DNA of 35,008 bases from Phoronis australis (GCA_002633005.1 NMRA01000063.1:1109449-1144456), one strand, 5' to 3'. Positions 9,721-19,499 are shown, counted from the stretch's first letter. Numbers and translations are program-made. Notes: generated by a model from the letters alone, not told the origin.

Positions 9721-11046
9721 AGGATCCCTTTCAACCAGCGTAGTAGTACTCTATACAAGATTTCATATTTTTTTAGGTGTGTCTCAAAAGACTACAGTCC
9801 AGAGGCTTCTTTATTGAATTAAAATTCATAAAGTAAGCCTTTGTCAGTTAACACTTAACTTAAGGATGCAAACTTGTTAGTCCTTCAAAACTTCCAAATT
9901 GGTTTCATTTTAACCGTGTTACTCTCTAAACTAGAACAATTCTCAGCCGTTTATGGTCCCACGTGACTAGCTAACTTAAAAAGATTGATGTGTTTTCATT
10001 GGTAACAAATTAACAAATATTACAAACGCAAGTTTTGCTCAAGGTGCGCAACTAACACGTTATAATGTCTTCGATACCCAGAAGAGAGACCTCAGGTAGC
10101 TTTGCTATCAGGTAACAGTTACGAGTTGTTCTCGCAGTTTATTTAACGCCGACGAACAATTGTGTTTCAATCTTGCGATGTTGCAAGTCACCCAAGTTCT
10201 GTTAGGAAATTAGTTTCAGTAAAGGATTTGTTTTTCATATCTCGGAAGTAAACGCAGCTAATGTAATCGGAAGTGTGCAACCATGCAAAGTAATTCACAT
10301 ACGCGGAAATTACCATGATAGTATTAATTGGTAAAATCGACACTACACTGTATCTTGTTCAGTGGCCATTAAGTACAACCTGCATGCTTCGTGGAAAAGC
10401 TCAACACAACAGTTACATGTAGATGCCACAGTACTTCGTAACCCTTTGTAAGGGTGATATTTCTACTTTATTGGTGGCAAATGAAAATATCACAGAGGGT
10501 TTTTAATTGAACACGTACTTATTCGTGTTTGGTGCAGTGTAAAATAAACCGATGCTTTAGGCGCCATATGCGTGTGTTTCATTAACACAATATAAACGTT
10601 GTGTTGACTTAACGACCGTTTAGTTTCCGCCCTTCCGTACGCACTTCACTGAACGCGAGACAAGCTTTTAGCCCGCAAGTATATTGACTATCGGTAATAC
10701 AAGTAGCAGGAGTACCTTAGGCTAACGTAATAATTAATAGCTAACTATCGCTAATTATATCGAGCCTAGCGCACGTAACAGTTGCTTCATATCTGACGTA
10801 AGCAATATAAAACACAGTGTGTTCGTTCATAAATCGCTCTTAGCTAGAAAAGAGAACGAACGCGATGATCCTTTACTGAGGACTGGGGCATGTTTGCTAT
10901 CGGGCATGCAGTGCAATTGTTTTGAGTATGCATAGGCCTCTGGAATCATCCGATCGCAGGCATTCAGTAAATGTTCACGAAGTAAGTAACCGCCTCATTT
11001 AATGAAGACCTGTTTTCAAAAAATGATGAGCAAAATGCTGATTATG
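9721..11046. other. PKG intron 1, exon-proximal part
   Basis: Sequence immediately downstream, in gene orientation, of the PKG exon donor. It has no second exon, no clear repeat family and no RNA gene. AT-rich stretches alternate with moderate GC. Confidence 0.6.
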
Positions 11047-11052
11047 TCTCAC
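11047..11052 (-). other. Splice donor of the PKG exon
   Basis: On the minus strand GATTTCAG is followed by GTGAGA, an almost ideal donor. It truncates the open frame one codon before the stop, as expected for a real exon. Confidence 0.85.
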
Positions 11053-11561
11053 CTGAAATCCTTCTCGTATCTCTTCAATTCTATGTGATGAGAAGAGCTC
11101 GTACCAGAGCTCTCTCCGGACACACCCTGACGCTTGCCTTTGTGTCCTTTCGCCTTCTCCTCGGAAATTGTGGCCAAAATGTCGGGCTTGCCATCTTTAT
11201 GTACCTTATGTTGCAGAACAGAACGCAATTTATCAATTTCTTCCTTCAAACGCAAATTCTCCACATCCTTCTCGCTTAGCTGTTTGTCTTTTTGTTTTAT
11301 GATAGTTTCCAACTGCCCAAGTGTCACTTTAGCGTGTTTCAATTCCGCGTGAATCTGAGGAACAATGATTTTCAATTTGCTGTATTCTATTGTCTCCCCA
11401 TCGACCACAATGTGTGAGGCACTGGCCCCGTTGCCCATACCAACGTGGGGGTCAACGTGGTCACAAACAGCGTGTCCTGTAAACCCTTCTTGCTGGCTGG
11501 TTGGAGTAGCGCTCCTACACGACTCGTCAAGATTTCTCGGCAATTTATCGAATTGTGGCAT
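11053..11561 (-). CDS. cGMP-dependent protein kinase (PKG I-type), first coding exon
   Basis: This exon encodes the N-terminal regulatory segment of a PKG I/foraging-type kinase, a serine/threonine kinase activated by cGMP. From ATG 11561 it gives 169 codons plus two bases. Residues about 62-116 are a coiled coil with leucine or isoleucine every seven residues (74, 81, 88, 95, then 109 and 116), the dimerisation zipper of PKG I. EIDKLRSVLQ and, at about 142-149, KRQGVSGE parallel the zipper end and the autoinhibitory KRQAISAE known in PKG I. The exon ends at KDF in phase 2 with the donor CAG|GTGAGA. An in-frame TAA lies upstream and no earlier ATG intervenes, which supports the start. The first about 50 residues are low in recognisable features. 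The cGMP-binding and kinase exons must lie beyond the left edge. The PKG assignment is firm; the exact isoform is inferred. Confidence 0.88.
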
Positions 11562-11579
11562 ACTTGTAGTTGCTCTGTG

Positions 11580-11587
11580 TGACGTCA
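11580..11587. promoter_or_regulatory. cAMP-response element, perfect palindrome
   Basis: TGACGTCA lies 19 bp upstream of the PKG start codon. It is the full CREB/ATF site. Its position implies the promoter or 5' leader of the kinase. The transcription start is unknown, so whether it is upstream or transcribed cannot be said. Confidence 0.6.
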
Positions 11588-11605
11588 CGGTGCGTGTGAT
11601 TTATG

Positions 11606-11610
11606 ATTGG
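11606..11610 (-). promoter_or_regulatory. CCAAT box
   Basis: On the minus strand GACCAATCA lies 19 bp further upstream than the CRE. CCAAT with a nearby CRE is a common proximal promoter pairing. It is a short motif, so chance is possible. Confidence 0.4.
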
Positions 11611-12836
11611 TCTTTGCGCAGTGGTGATGCGGCTTTCCGTCTCGAGTTGAATGTGTATCGATGAGAAAGTCGATTCGTTTGTCGACGTAATTGGTCACTG
11701 ATGTTTGCAAACACAGCATAAATTTTATTTCCCTTGCTGATGTTTCCTGATAGATTTCTGTTCGATCAAACTACGGAATAGTCACCGCGGTAATTCCTCT
11801 GGACGAATCTGAAAATGCAACACAATTCATTAGAACAGACGTGCGTAAAACGCTTCTACGACTACGAAAAAATGTCAGTTAATTGCAGTAATGCCAATTA
11901 GAATCCGTGACTAAGCTGTGTGGATCCCAACACACTCAGATCGGGTTGAAGCTGGGTGGCAACTATGCTCACGGCCAGTCCTGGTGAGTTACAATAAGAT
12001 AAGCTTTTGATCACCGTCCTTCTTCAGGACAACCGTACCGAGACGTGTCCAAACATATTAACAAAAACCATTGTTTTATAACATCGATGCTCAGATGCCT
12101 GAACAAATGCCAAACTTACAACAATTTGAACACTCGTTTGCATACACACCGTACGAATGTAGTTCATTCATTACGCTGTAGTGAATGAACTACGTTCTAA
12201 TACTGTGATCAAAGTAATTTGTTTACATGAACAGCTGAGTGTGAAGACTTGCCTCCACTTAGCGACACCAATTGGCTTCAATAAAAACTATGTTAGATTA
12301 CGAGGATGACTTGCTAGAGGAAGAACTACGACCTCGTGTATTCTAAAAGAATTTGCAAACACCACCAACTCAACTTCACGAAGTTTTATAGTGTAGTCGC
12401 ATCCATTAAAGTAATATAGTTGACACAATGAACCACACAATACCATTAAATGTTTTAACCGAAATTTACAAAGTAATTTCATTTGTGAACTGCCGCCAAT
12501 GTGCTTCAACGCGTATAGATAAAACATGTCCTCCCATTGTGGTTATGTTGAATAATATATAAACACATATAAAAGACGAACCTACATTGAAATCTATTGT
12601 TGCATTACCTACCCTCCTTTATCGCCGGCAGAGTCTCCATAGGCCTTACTTTTTGAAAATACATAAATGGCCATACACAACACAAACGCAGCCCAACTCT
12701 AGTCGTATTTATCATCCACCGGTTGGCTTTGTAAACGAGAGCGTGTTGTCACGTGAGTTCACTGGTGAACACATGTTAGATCTACTTGAAATGTCGAAAA
12801 CATAATTTGTGGTAATCATTATAAAATACAAAGAAA
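11611..12836. other. Intergenic region between two divergent first-exon candidates
   Basis: About 1.2 kb without a supported exon. It holds a strong hairpin at 12155-12197 and short open frames. A donor-like CTGGTGAGT at about 11979 could end a non-coding leader exon of a plus-strand transcript, but nothing else supports that. Confidence 0.5.
12155..12197. other. Hairpin with 12-bp perfect stem
   Basis: GTAGTTCATTCA pairs with TGAATGAACTAC around a short centre (TAC and GTA can also pair around GCT). GAAT and GTTC flanks extend it with one mismatch. It may be a small foldback element or a cruciform. No coding or known RNA family is recognised. Confidence 0.7.
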
Positions 12837-12945
12837 ATGGTGTTCAAGGTATTTGCACCCCGGCCAACCCGCGATCGGGAACGACCGGAAAGCGATCGAG
12901 AACGCCACTTTGCCGCAAAAATGGCAGACGACGATGATGTACCTG
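12837..12945 (+). CDS. Candidate first exon of an unknown plus-strand gene
   Basis: ATG 12837 opens a frame of 36 codons plus one base (MVFKVFAPRPTRDRER at the start, MADDDDVP at the end) that runs into the donor CCTG|GTGAGT. A second in-frame ATG at 12921 sits in a good context (GCAAAAATGGC), so the protein may begin with MADDDDVP and 12850-12920 may be leader. The patch is visibly richer in CG dinucleotides than its surroundings, as expected for a promoter-proximal exon, and an in-frame TAA precedes the first ATG. The protein is not recognised. Later exons are not proven, although the candidate at 32309 is phase-compatible. It is head-to-head with the PKG exon. Confidence 0.4.
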
Positions 12946-13860
12946 GTGAGTCTTAGTGTCATTTTCTTCTTAAATAGTGGCTACTTTGGCACGAATGCGA
13001 CACAGAGAAAAGCGTCAGAGCTTAACCTTTGTTGCCGATATGAAATGATGCTTGGCTTTTGCTTATTTTATCAAATAAAGGGCCCAGAAAGTANAGAAAA
13101 TCCACACGTGTTTAAATTGTTTGTGTGAAACTTGCTGCGCACCAGTAACCAGGATGTGCCCCTGTCCTCGCTTAGTTTCTGTTCGCGACTGTGATGGCTC
13201 AAGTGTGAAGAACTTGTTAACAATGGCCATCCGGTCATGTTATGTCTGCTTTGCCCCAGTTTTGCCATCCGGCGACGTATAATTTTACAGACATTTCCCA
13301 GCAGATGTGTTGTTTTCATAGTTCAATAGCGCGTGTGTTGTGTAACCAGGTGCAATGCCAACGTCGATGAAAAAAAAAATGATGGAGGAGTGTGATATTT
13401 GGTTCATCAACTGTTGTACTTTTTGGTGCGCAAATGGTTTTTAAAGCGGATACCGGTACGTCGTCCGAGTGCTATTAGAGTCGTTAATTACTTCGTCACC
13501 TTGGTTCCTAAGTACTCCAGACCCTTCTACTTTGGCTGATACCGAAGGGAACAAAAAAACTTTAATTGCAGATTATCAGAAACATACGCCGAATCCAACA
13601 ACGTGAATCGATGCACATGAAAGCATTTAATCTTACATATCAGCCCAGGCAGGTTTACTTCAGTGGAGGGATAATCGTTTCTGCTCTCTCTCCACCAACT
13701 GAACCTACCCCCACAGCTTTGTCAAATTACACCATCATTTGCTTTACGGTAGATCCGCAACTCAAGTGACCACATTTCACCTTCGACCAATCCCTCCTCC
13801 CCCGTTGGCCACACCCCACCTTCGACCACCCTCCACCTTCTATCATCCTCTAGCTTCCAT
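12946..13860. other. Putative intron or intergenic DNA
   Basis: It contains one ambiguous base at 13094. An open stretch at 13572-13769 follows a TTTAATTGCAG acceptor-like site and encodes a hydrophobic segment rich in Ser, Pro and Thr. It has no domain I recognise and its phase does not follow the 12945 donor, so it is not called as an exon. Confidence 0.4.
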
Positions 13861-13863
13861 CGG

Positions 13864-14155
13864 CGACCCGCAGCACTGAAAAAGTGTATGTCAGTAGTCC
13901 CCTCAGCAGTGGCGGATTTAGAGGGGGTCCAAGCGGGCCATGCCCCCCACCCTAAAATTCTCTCAGATTCCATTTGGCAGAATATCTGACAGGAAAAATC
14001 CTGGCTAATACTCTGCCCTACCCCCCAACTCAAAATCCTGGATCCGCCCCTGCTCAGCCCCCTATGGTGCGCCACTCATGGACCATGGGCAACGCAGCAC
14101 TAAAAAAAGTGTGGAGGCTAGCCCCCTCCCCAGCCCACTATGGTGCACTGCCTTG
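13864..14155 (+). repeat. Two tandem copies of a short unit, the first split by a MITE
   Basis: The first copy runs from GCAGCACTGAAAAAGTG through CCCCCTATGGTGCGCC. The second runs from CGCAGCACTAAAAAAAGTG through CCCACTATGGTGCACTGCC. A diverged copy lies at about 5745-5805. The uninterrupted second copy serves as an internal empty site for the MITE at 13907-14052. Confidence 0.7.
13907..14052. mobile_element. 146-bp MITE of the CAGTGGCGGAT family
   Basis: The left end is CAGTGGCGGATTTAG and the right end, reverse-complemented, CAGGGGCGGATCCAGG. It is flanked by CTCAG at 13902-13906 and 14053-14057, a 5-bp target-site duplication. It is non-coding. It shares terminus and duplication length with the elements at 16967, 22301 and 30996. 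The terminus resembles hAT-type ends, but hAT elements usually duplicate 8 bp. Confidence 0.85.
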
Positions 14156-14244
14156 CCTTCATCAATATACAGGTGAGTACTCTCTCACTGGAAAATTGTT
14201 ATCATGTGCGATGACAGTATGCTTTAGCTTTCTTCCTGACCGAA

Positions 14245-14470
14245 CAAATATTACAAAGGTATCCCAAAGCATAAACCCTGCACGTTCAAACAAATATTAC
14301 AAAGGATCCCAAAGCATAAACCCTGCACGTTCAAACAAATATTACAAAGGATCCCAAAGCATAAACCCTGCACGTTCAAACAAATATTGCAAAGGTATCC
14401 CAAAGCATAAACCCTGCACGTTCAAACAAATATTAAAGGTATCCCAAAGCATAAACCCTGCACGTTCAAA
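14245..14470. repeat. 45/46-bp minisatellite, five copies
   Basis: Units share CAAAGCATAAACCCTGCACG and TTCAAACAAATATTACAAAG. Units with GGATCC are 45 bp and units with GGTATCC are 46 bp. One unit has a short deletion (ATTAAAGG). The open frame across it is an artefact of repeat length. Confidence 0.95.
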
Positions 14471-15595
14471 CCTCTTTCTCTAACTTCTGTAAGATGTAAG
14501 ATGCCTGGGTATGCTTTTTGGAATGACACATGCGTGTAATGAAGAAACATAGGTGTATTAAAAGTGAGCCCGGAGGCCTGCCTCCCCTTTAACCTACGGA
14601 CACAATCAAACTAAAAACCGTCACCAGCATAAAGTTTTCACAGCTTACGTCGACATTTTTCATTTAAAAATTGTGGTGTTCTCATTTTCCGACATCTTAG
14701 ATCCACTAGGGAAACAAACGGAGAGCTCTGCGTCAACGATCATTTTTTAATTCAAAATCATTTACAGGAACTGTCAACTTTTTCAACTGTCTGCAATTAA
14801 ACCGTCTGTGAATACGCTTTCCGTTACAAACACTATACAACTTTTAATTTTGACCATTTGCCGCTTTGAAATTGCTCTCAAATAGTTTCTTAGTCAAATT
14901 TGGCTCAAGGCTTAAAAGGAATTGGCAGTTATTGGCTGAGACAGAGATTCTACAAGTTGGCTGGTCACGGAGTCTCAGTTCCGTTAGATGCCGAGCACAG
15001 TTTCAAGGAATACCTACTTAAAGTTCTTCGCAAAACTCAGAAATCTCTCAGCTGACTACCTGTATGAGTAAGGAACAAGTCGAGACCGATTTTGTAGAAG
15101 AAAGTGTTCTGAAATAAAAGTTGGATTCTTGTAGGGAATGCAGGTCTATAAGCACTTTGTATACTCCTTGTTAATAGTATAATCTCCCAGTACGTGTTTT
15201 TCTCTTAAAATATCTTTTTTCAATTTGTCACTTCAGAAACTCTAAAACTTCCCATCGCAATGGCCTCAAAAGCATGAACAATTGAATGTGTACATGTGGT
15301 TACACTTTCTTTCAAAATACATCAAGCAAGTCCCACAATAACCGCGAAACAGGCGAGTTTGGGCCTTTAAATCAAAGTATTCACATTTTATCGATAGATA
15401 TAGAACTCTATCTAGAGTTAGTACATGTAAGTATATCGAAAGTCTCAGTACGTCTATCGACATGTTTTATTATATCCATCTATTTTGATAGTAACTCTAT
15501 CAGATTGGAGACAAAGAATCGCATCTTGACCTTTTACAGTCACCGTGACGTTCGTGAGAACATTACGTTTAATAACGTACCTAGCGTTTATGAAC
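14471..15595. other. Non-coding, nothing recognised
   Basis: AT-rich DNA with no supported exon, RNA gene or repeat family. It ends at the probable 3' end of the LINE fragment that follows. Confidence 0.5.
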
Positions 15596-16042
15596 CAATC
15601 AATTTCTTTATTTATAGTCAGTTTGACAAAACAGACAAACACTAACTGAAGGCTAATATCACCGACTGTGAATAATAACATAAAAAGCATAAATAATAAG
15701 ATAATGAACAATAAAATAATGATAAAACAAAACACATGACAAGATGAGAAAAAACACATATTGATAAGATATCATGAAAGTATGGCATGCACAAACATAC
15801 GCATACACACCAGATTTAAAATCTGCATACCCCGCACCAGCACGGTGGTTCTGTCCAAGATTTAATGAAATTCTTAAAAAGTTTATAGTCCATGAACTTG
15901 GACTCATTTAGAAGAGAGTTCCAGAGTTTAGCGTCGTACACTGATAAAGGGTTTAAACCTTGGCGCACTGTTCGACATTGTTTCACACGTAGCACAGATT
16001 TATTACGCAGATTATAATGAGACGCTTTTGCCTCAAAGAGGT
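15596..16042 (-). mobile_element. Non-LTR retrotransposon 3' fragment (5'-truncated)
   Basis: The minus strand encodes an uninterrupted C-terminal tail of a LINE ORF2 from about 16042 to the stop at 15816. The tail includes HYNLRNKS, CRTVRQGLNPLSVYDAKLWN, then LFKNFIKSW and a final CWCGVC. SL-V-A-LWNSL followed by FK and a Cys cluster is the usual end of Rex1/Jockey-like reverse transcriptase proteins. The AT-rich 3' UTR follows, ending near ATAAATAAAGAAATTGATTG at about 15600. The reverse transcriptase core is missing, so this is a dead 5'-truncated insertion. It is a different family from the LINE at 19500. Confidence 0.75.
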
Positions 16043-16961
16043 TATTGATGGTAGGTCAACGTTAGGCATGAGGTGCCATCTATTGTCTGAGACGATGAAT
16101 GCTTATCTCGTCTTACCCTCTGACACAGCGCCACCTATACTGAAAAGTGGCCTTGTGGAACATGTCACACGGAATTCCGTGTGTGGGCATCAATGCGCAT
16201 GCTTGGTCGGAAGTTTACCGATCACATCACCACCACTTGCACACTCCTTCTATGCACTGAAGTTGTTTGGGATTAAGCCACAGGATCGGGGTTTCCTTGA
16301 TTTTGTTTACTTCGATCAGTGTCCGTTTTAATAAATTACAACTATTTAAGTCAAAGGTGGTCGCCATACTAAGTAACAGTAAACTGAAAGGGGTTTTCCA
16401 CATTTCAACCAATGGGAATGACGTCGATTTCGCTACTTTAACCAATGCGAAGCCATATTAAACAACATTCCACAGTGCTACCGTTGGTAGCACTGTGGTA
16501 GAGTGTAATCTCGTCTACGATATTCAAATGGATGTGGTAATGTTAGAAATTCCGTAGGTTGTCGCTCCAAAAACTTTAACTTACTTTCTTGAAAACGCTT
16601 ATGTTACAAAATGTTCTAGTTCAAAGCAGAAATGAGTACGAATACATAGTGATTTTGGCTCTAAACCCACCTTTTATCGCAAAACCAGCTTTAGATCTAT
16701 TCCATTTACCGTTATGAACTTGTCAAAATAGTCGCTTTCCCATTTAAGGCGGTAAAAGCGAAGTTTCAGTAAGTGGGAAAGGTTAACGCAGCAAGCAAAA
16801 CTTTCTTAGTAGGATCCAGGACCGGAGATACTAGAAGCCGCTTTTACTGATCGCAACTACCACAACATCGACGCGTCACCGTTTGTACGTGTATGCAGGG
16901 TGCATAAAACATCGACGAGCCGATGTTAGAATGAAAAGGCAGGAGCGGATCCAGATGGTCC
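16043..16961. other. Non-coding DNA with two strong palindromes
   Basis: An 18-bp perfect palindrome (CACACGGAATTCCGTGTG) lies at 16166-16183 and a 13-bp-stem hairpin at 16470-16498. The 104-codon plus-strand frame at 16017 overlaps the LINE fragment and is not supported as a gene. Confidence 0.5.
16470..16498. other. Perfect 13-bp hairpin with 3-nt loop
   Basis: CCACAGTGCTACC and GGTAGCACTGTGG are perfect complements separated only by GTT. A stem this tight is unusual by chance. It could be a minimal foldback relic or a cruciform. The arms are too short for a typical animal pre-microRNA. Confidence 0.85.
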
Positions 16962-16966
16962 GGGAC

Positions 16967-17775
16967 CAGTGGCGGATCTGGGATATCATAAGGGGGGGCC
17001 AACACTATGTCTAAAACATTTGTGCAAAGCACGATTAGATGCGCATAGCACCGAATGGGGGAAAAATTTTGTTTTTTCCTCTAAAAATCAAGCATTTTCC
17101 TTGATTCCTGAAGTATTATCCAAGAAAAAAAGGCAAAGAAATAGAAAAAAAACGGAACGTGTCAAACATGAAAAACGGCTAAACAGACTCGAACTCACGA
17201 TCTGGCGGATAGAGCGCGGTTGCTTTCCCACTGCACCACCACGACTTCACTCATGTTTTGATAATAAGAGATCTACTTGTTTATGGTTCACAGCGTTTGC
17301 GCCAAAACCTACTTCTTTTTGTAATGCTTATTACACTTTTTATATTTGTGCAATCTGTTCGTAACAAATTTGTTGTATTTAAAATAGTCTTTAATTGCCC
17401 TAAAGACCAAATCCGTTTTTGGGTTGGCATTAATGACGCGATTGCTTTGGAAATCGTCTTAAGTAAGGTTTGACAAAGAGAGAATTATGAGTTTCTGAGT
17501 GATTCACTAAGGCTTTGATTAAATTTGACATCTTACCAGCAGCTTTTGTTTTCATCGTCACTCAGATTCCATTTTCTTTAATAAAATGAAGTTATTTTCT
17601 TCATTGCACAGTGAAGCAGACGACGGAAATGGAGTCGTAGTGCGCAGCGCCACTGCCGGTCGCCTGAGACATGGCGGGAGAGCCTATACTTAGCTATAGT
17701 TTCGTTACGAATGCGCCGTGTTCCGAATTTGACACTTGAAATTCGATCTGAGCCTTCCCNCTAAATCTTCTTATG
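16967..17775 (+). mobile_element. 809-bp non-autonomous TIR element with tRNA-like core, copy 1
   Basis: It begins CAGTGGCGGATCTGGG. The other end is decayed (CTAAATCTTCTTATG). It is flanked by GGGAC at 16962-16966 and 17776-17780, a 5-bp duplication. It is colinear over its whole length with the reverse complement of 30996-31983, sharing for instance CTCTAAAAATCAAGCATTTT, AGACCAAATCCGTTTT and TCGTTACGAATGCGCCGTG. Neither copy encodes a conserved protein. It lacks about 152 bp found near one end of copy 2. One ambiguous base falls in the G/C run at 17760. Confidence 0.85.
17186..17245 (-). repeat. tRNA-like segment inside the TIR element, copy 1
   Basis: On the minus strand TGGTGCAGTGG resembles a pol III A box and GAGTTCGAGTC a B box (GGTTCGANNCC), spaced as in tRNA genes. 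The anticodon region does not fold cleanly, so it is a tRNA-derived relic rather than a tRNA gene. The same segment is in copy 2 at 31688-31740. Confidence 0.6.
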
Positions 17776-18080
17776 GGGACCCCCTACGCGATCACCTTTG
17801 TATTGATGTAATCACCCCTGATGTAATGGAAGGATAATAAGTATCCCTACGCCTGACCATTGTTGGACCCCGAGTCTGAAAATAGATTGTGCGTCGGACC
17901 TTGTATCTTGGTACTTCAACATTGCTCTATATTGATGTGTGTCGTGTCACTAGGTTTCAACACAAAATGAGAGGAAATAACCATCTAGGCTTTATCACGT
18001 GTTTCTTCATTTTTATGTTAAATTTGTGAACTAGTGGCGATGAAATGTGCATTTAAAGTAAATAGACTGCTTAGTAAGCT
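17776..18080. other. Non-coding, nothing recognised
   Basis: Short AT-rich spacer with no exon or repeat that I can identify. Confidence 0.5.
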
Positions 18081-18365
18081 TCACTGTTCTCCAGCAGGGC
18101 CCGCTTCAAACAGTGTACAACATAAACACATTATCAACAAATAAAATGAATAAAAACTATTATACCGTGCAAAATAAATGACAAAAATAAATAGATATAC
18201 GATAGCAAAAATGAATAAATATACGAAAAAATAAGAAACACGGTAAAACAAAAACAGTAGGAATAATAAAGTGAGACGTTGTAAAAGTTCAAATGAAAGA
18301 CATACACACAAATTGTTATAAGTGAAATAAATAGTAATACAAGTAAACTAAACCATTTTACCATG
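18081..18365 (-). mobile_element. Possible LINE 3' UTR remnant
   Basis: The minus strand is very T-rich (many TTTATTT-type runs) and ends in TACACTGTTTGAAGCGGGC and CCTGCTGGAGAACAG. That resembles the 3' end of non-LTR retrotransposons, like the AT-rich tail of the LINE fragment at 15596. No reverse transcriptase sequence is present, so this is tentative. Confidence 0.3.
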
Positions 18366-18571
18366 CGACATTCTTAAATATCTCTCTCACATTTTGAGCA
18401 ACTAATAAAAACCCAAACCAACAGAGGGTAGCAAATAAAAATCACGCTGTGTAAATTTAATGAGATGTTGGTGAACCTTTTTAGTTTATATTCAACACAG
18501 GATCTTGACAGTTGCGAATGACCGAATTGTGACACGTGGATAATGAAGCGATTACTGTTGAGGACTCGTTA

Positions 18572-18989
18572 TTTACTACGGCTCTCCTTCCATATTGCAC
18601 TCCTTCGATATTTACTATGGCTCTCCTTCCATATTGCACCCCTTCGTTATTTACTATGGCTCTCCTTCCATATTGCACCCCTTCGTTATTTACTATGGCT
18701 TTCCTTCCATATTGCACCCCTTCGTTACTTACTACGGCTCTCCTTCCATTTGCACCCCTTCGTTATTTACTATGGCTCTCCTTCCATATTGCACCCCTTC
18801 GTTATTTACTACGGCTCTCCTTCCATATTGCACCCCTTCGATATTTACTACGGCTCTCCTTCCATATTGCACCCCTTCGTTATTTACTACGGCTCTCCTT
18901 CCATATTGCACCCCTTCGTTATTTACTATGGCTCTCCTTCCATATTGCACCCCTTCGATATTTACTATGGCTCTCCTTCCATATTGCAC
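18572..18989. repeat. 39-bp minisatellite, about 11 copies
   Basis: Units share CTCTCCTTCCATATTGCAC and CCCCTTCG followed by TTA or ATA. Length 39 is a multiple of three, so long frames stay open in three plus and two minus readings; the minus strand would give repeats of GVQYGRRAIVNNE. One unit (near 18750) has lost two bases, which breaks every frame. Differences between units are mostly amino-acid-changing, arguing against coding. Confidence 0.95.
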
Positions 18990-19499
18990 TACTTTCTTCA
19001 AAGACAGTGATACCTTTTAAAGGGACATTATCGGCGAGAAAAGTAGTTCGCTGATAACAGTCTCAGCACGGATTTGAACCTTGAGCCCCCCCCGCTGCGG
19101 TCGCAGCTTAATTGCTGTCGGAGAAAAATCCCAGTCAATAAAAGGCAGAGCATATTAAGTGGTAAAGTCACCGACTTTCAAGTCAGCGAATGTGTGACAG
19201 ACAATGGTGAGAATTGGTGATTTGCAATGAAATTTGCAATGTCGTTTTATATCTCTAGTCAATGTTAATACCTCCATCAAGTCTATCTCATTCAACGAGG
19301 ATCCAAAAATGCGTTTAGGGCCGCAAAACCGATAATGCTTCAATAAACATAAGCATTGAATTATTGCATAATAGTCAAGACGATATTTTAGTTACTGCCT
19401 AACTGTGTCTACGCTTGAACAAATATTAAGTGATTGACTATCGACCCGTTGAGTTCAACAGCAAACAATCTGCTTTTATTTTGACGGCGACGGAGCGCG
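18990..19499. other. Non-coding stretch with a dispersed-repeat copy
   Basis: It contains copy C of the dispersed conserved segment (19282-19345). A B-box-like GGTTCAAATCC lies on the minus strand near 19070-19080, and on the plus strand there is a small hairpin GACTTTCAAGTC. These hint at a tRNA-derived SINE, but no complete A-B pair could be placed. Confidence 0.4.
19282..19345 (-). repeat. Dispersed conserved segment, copy C
   Basis: Minus-strand blocks TTATCGGTTTTGCGGCCC, ACGCATTTTTGGATCC and CGTTGAATGAGATAGACTTG follow the same order as the copies at 275 and 1160. Confidence 0.5.

Noticed and set aside
11049-11588. PKG exon starting upstream at 11588
   Set aside because: The codon there is GTG, not ATG. 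The first in-frame ATG is 11561, preceded in frame by a stop, so the shorter start is preferred.
11085-11664. Plus-strand ORFs over the PKG exon
   Set aside because: They are antisense shadows of the coiled-coil exon and have no features of their own.
13566-13769. Exon following TTTAATTGCAG
   Set aside because: Acceptor tract is weak, phase does not match the donor at 12945, no donor of quality was found, and the peptide is unrecognised.
13974-14483. 169-codon plus-strand frame
   Set aside because: It covers the end of a MITE, a duplicated non-coding unit and a 45/46-bp minisatellite; no domain, and the repeats explain the open frame.
18481-19054. Overlapping ORFs of 76-172 codons on both strands across the 39-bp repeat
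   Set aside because: They arise from a unit length divisible by three without stops. Unit differences are mostly amino-acid-changing and one unit carries a two-base loss.
19055-19230. Complete tRNA-derived SINE
   Set aside because: Only a B-box-like GGTTCAAATCC and an isolated small hairpin were found, in inconsistent orientation and spacing.
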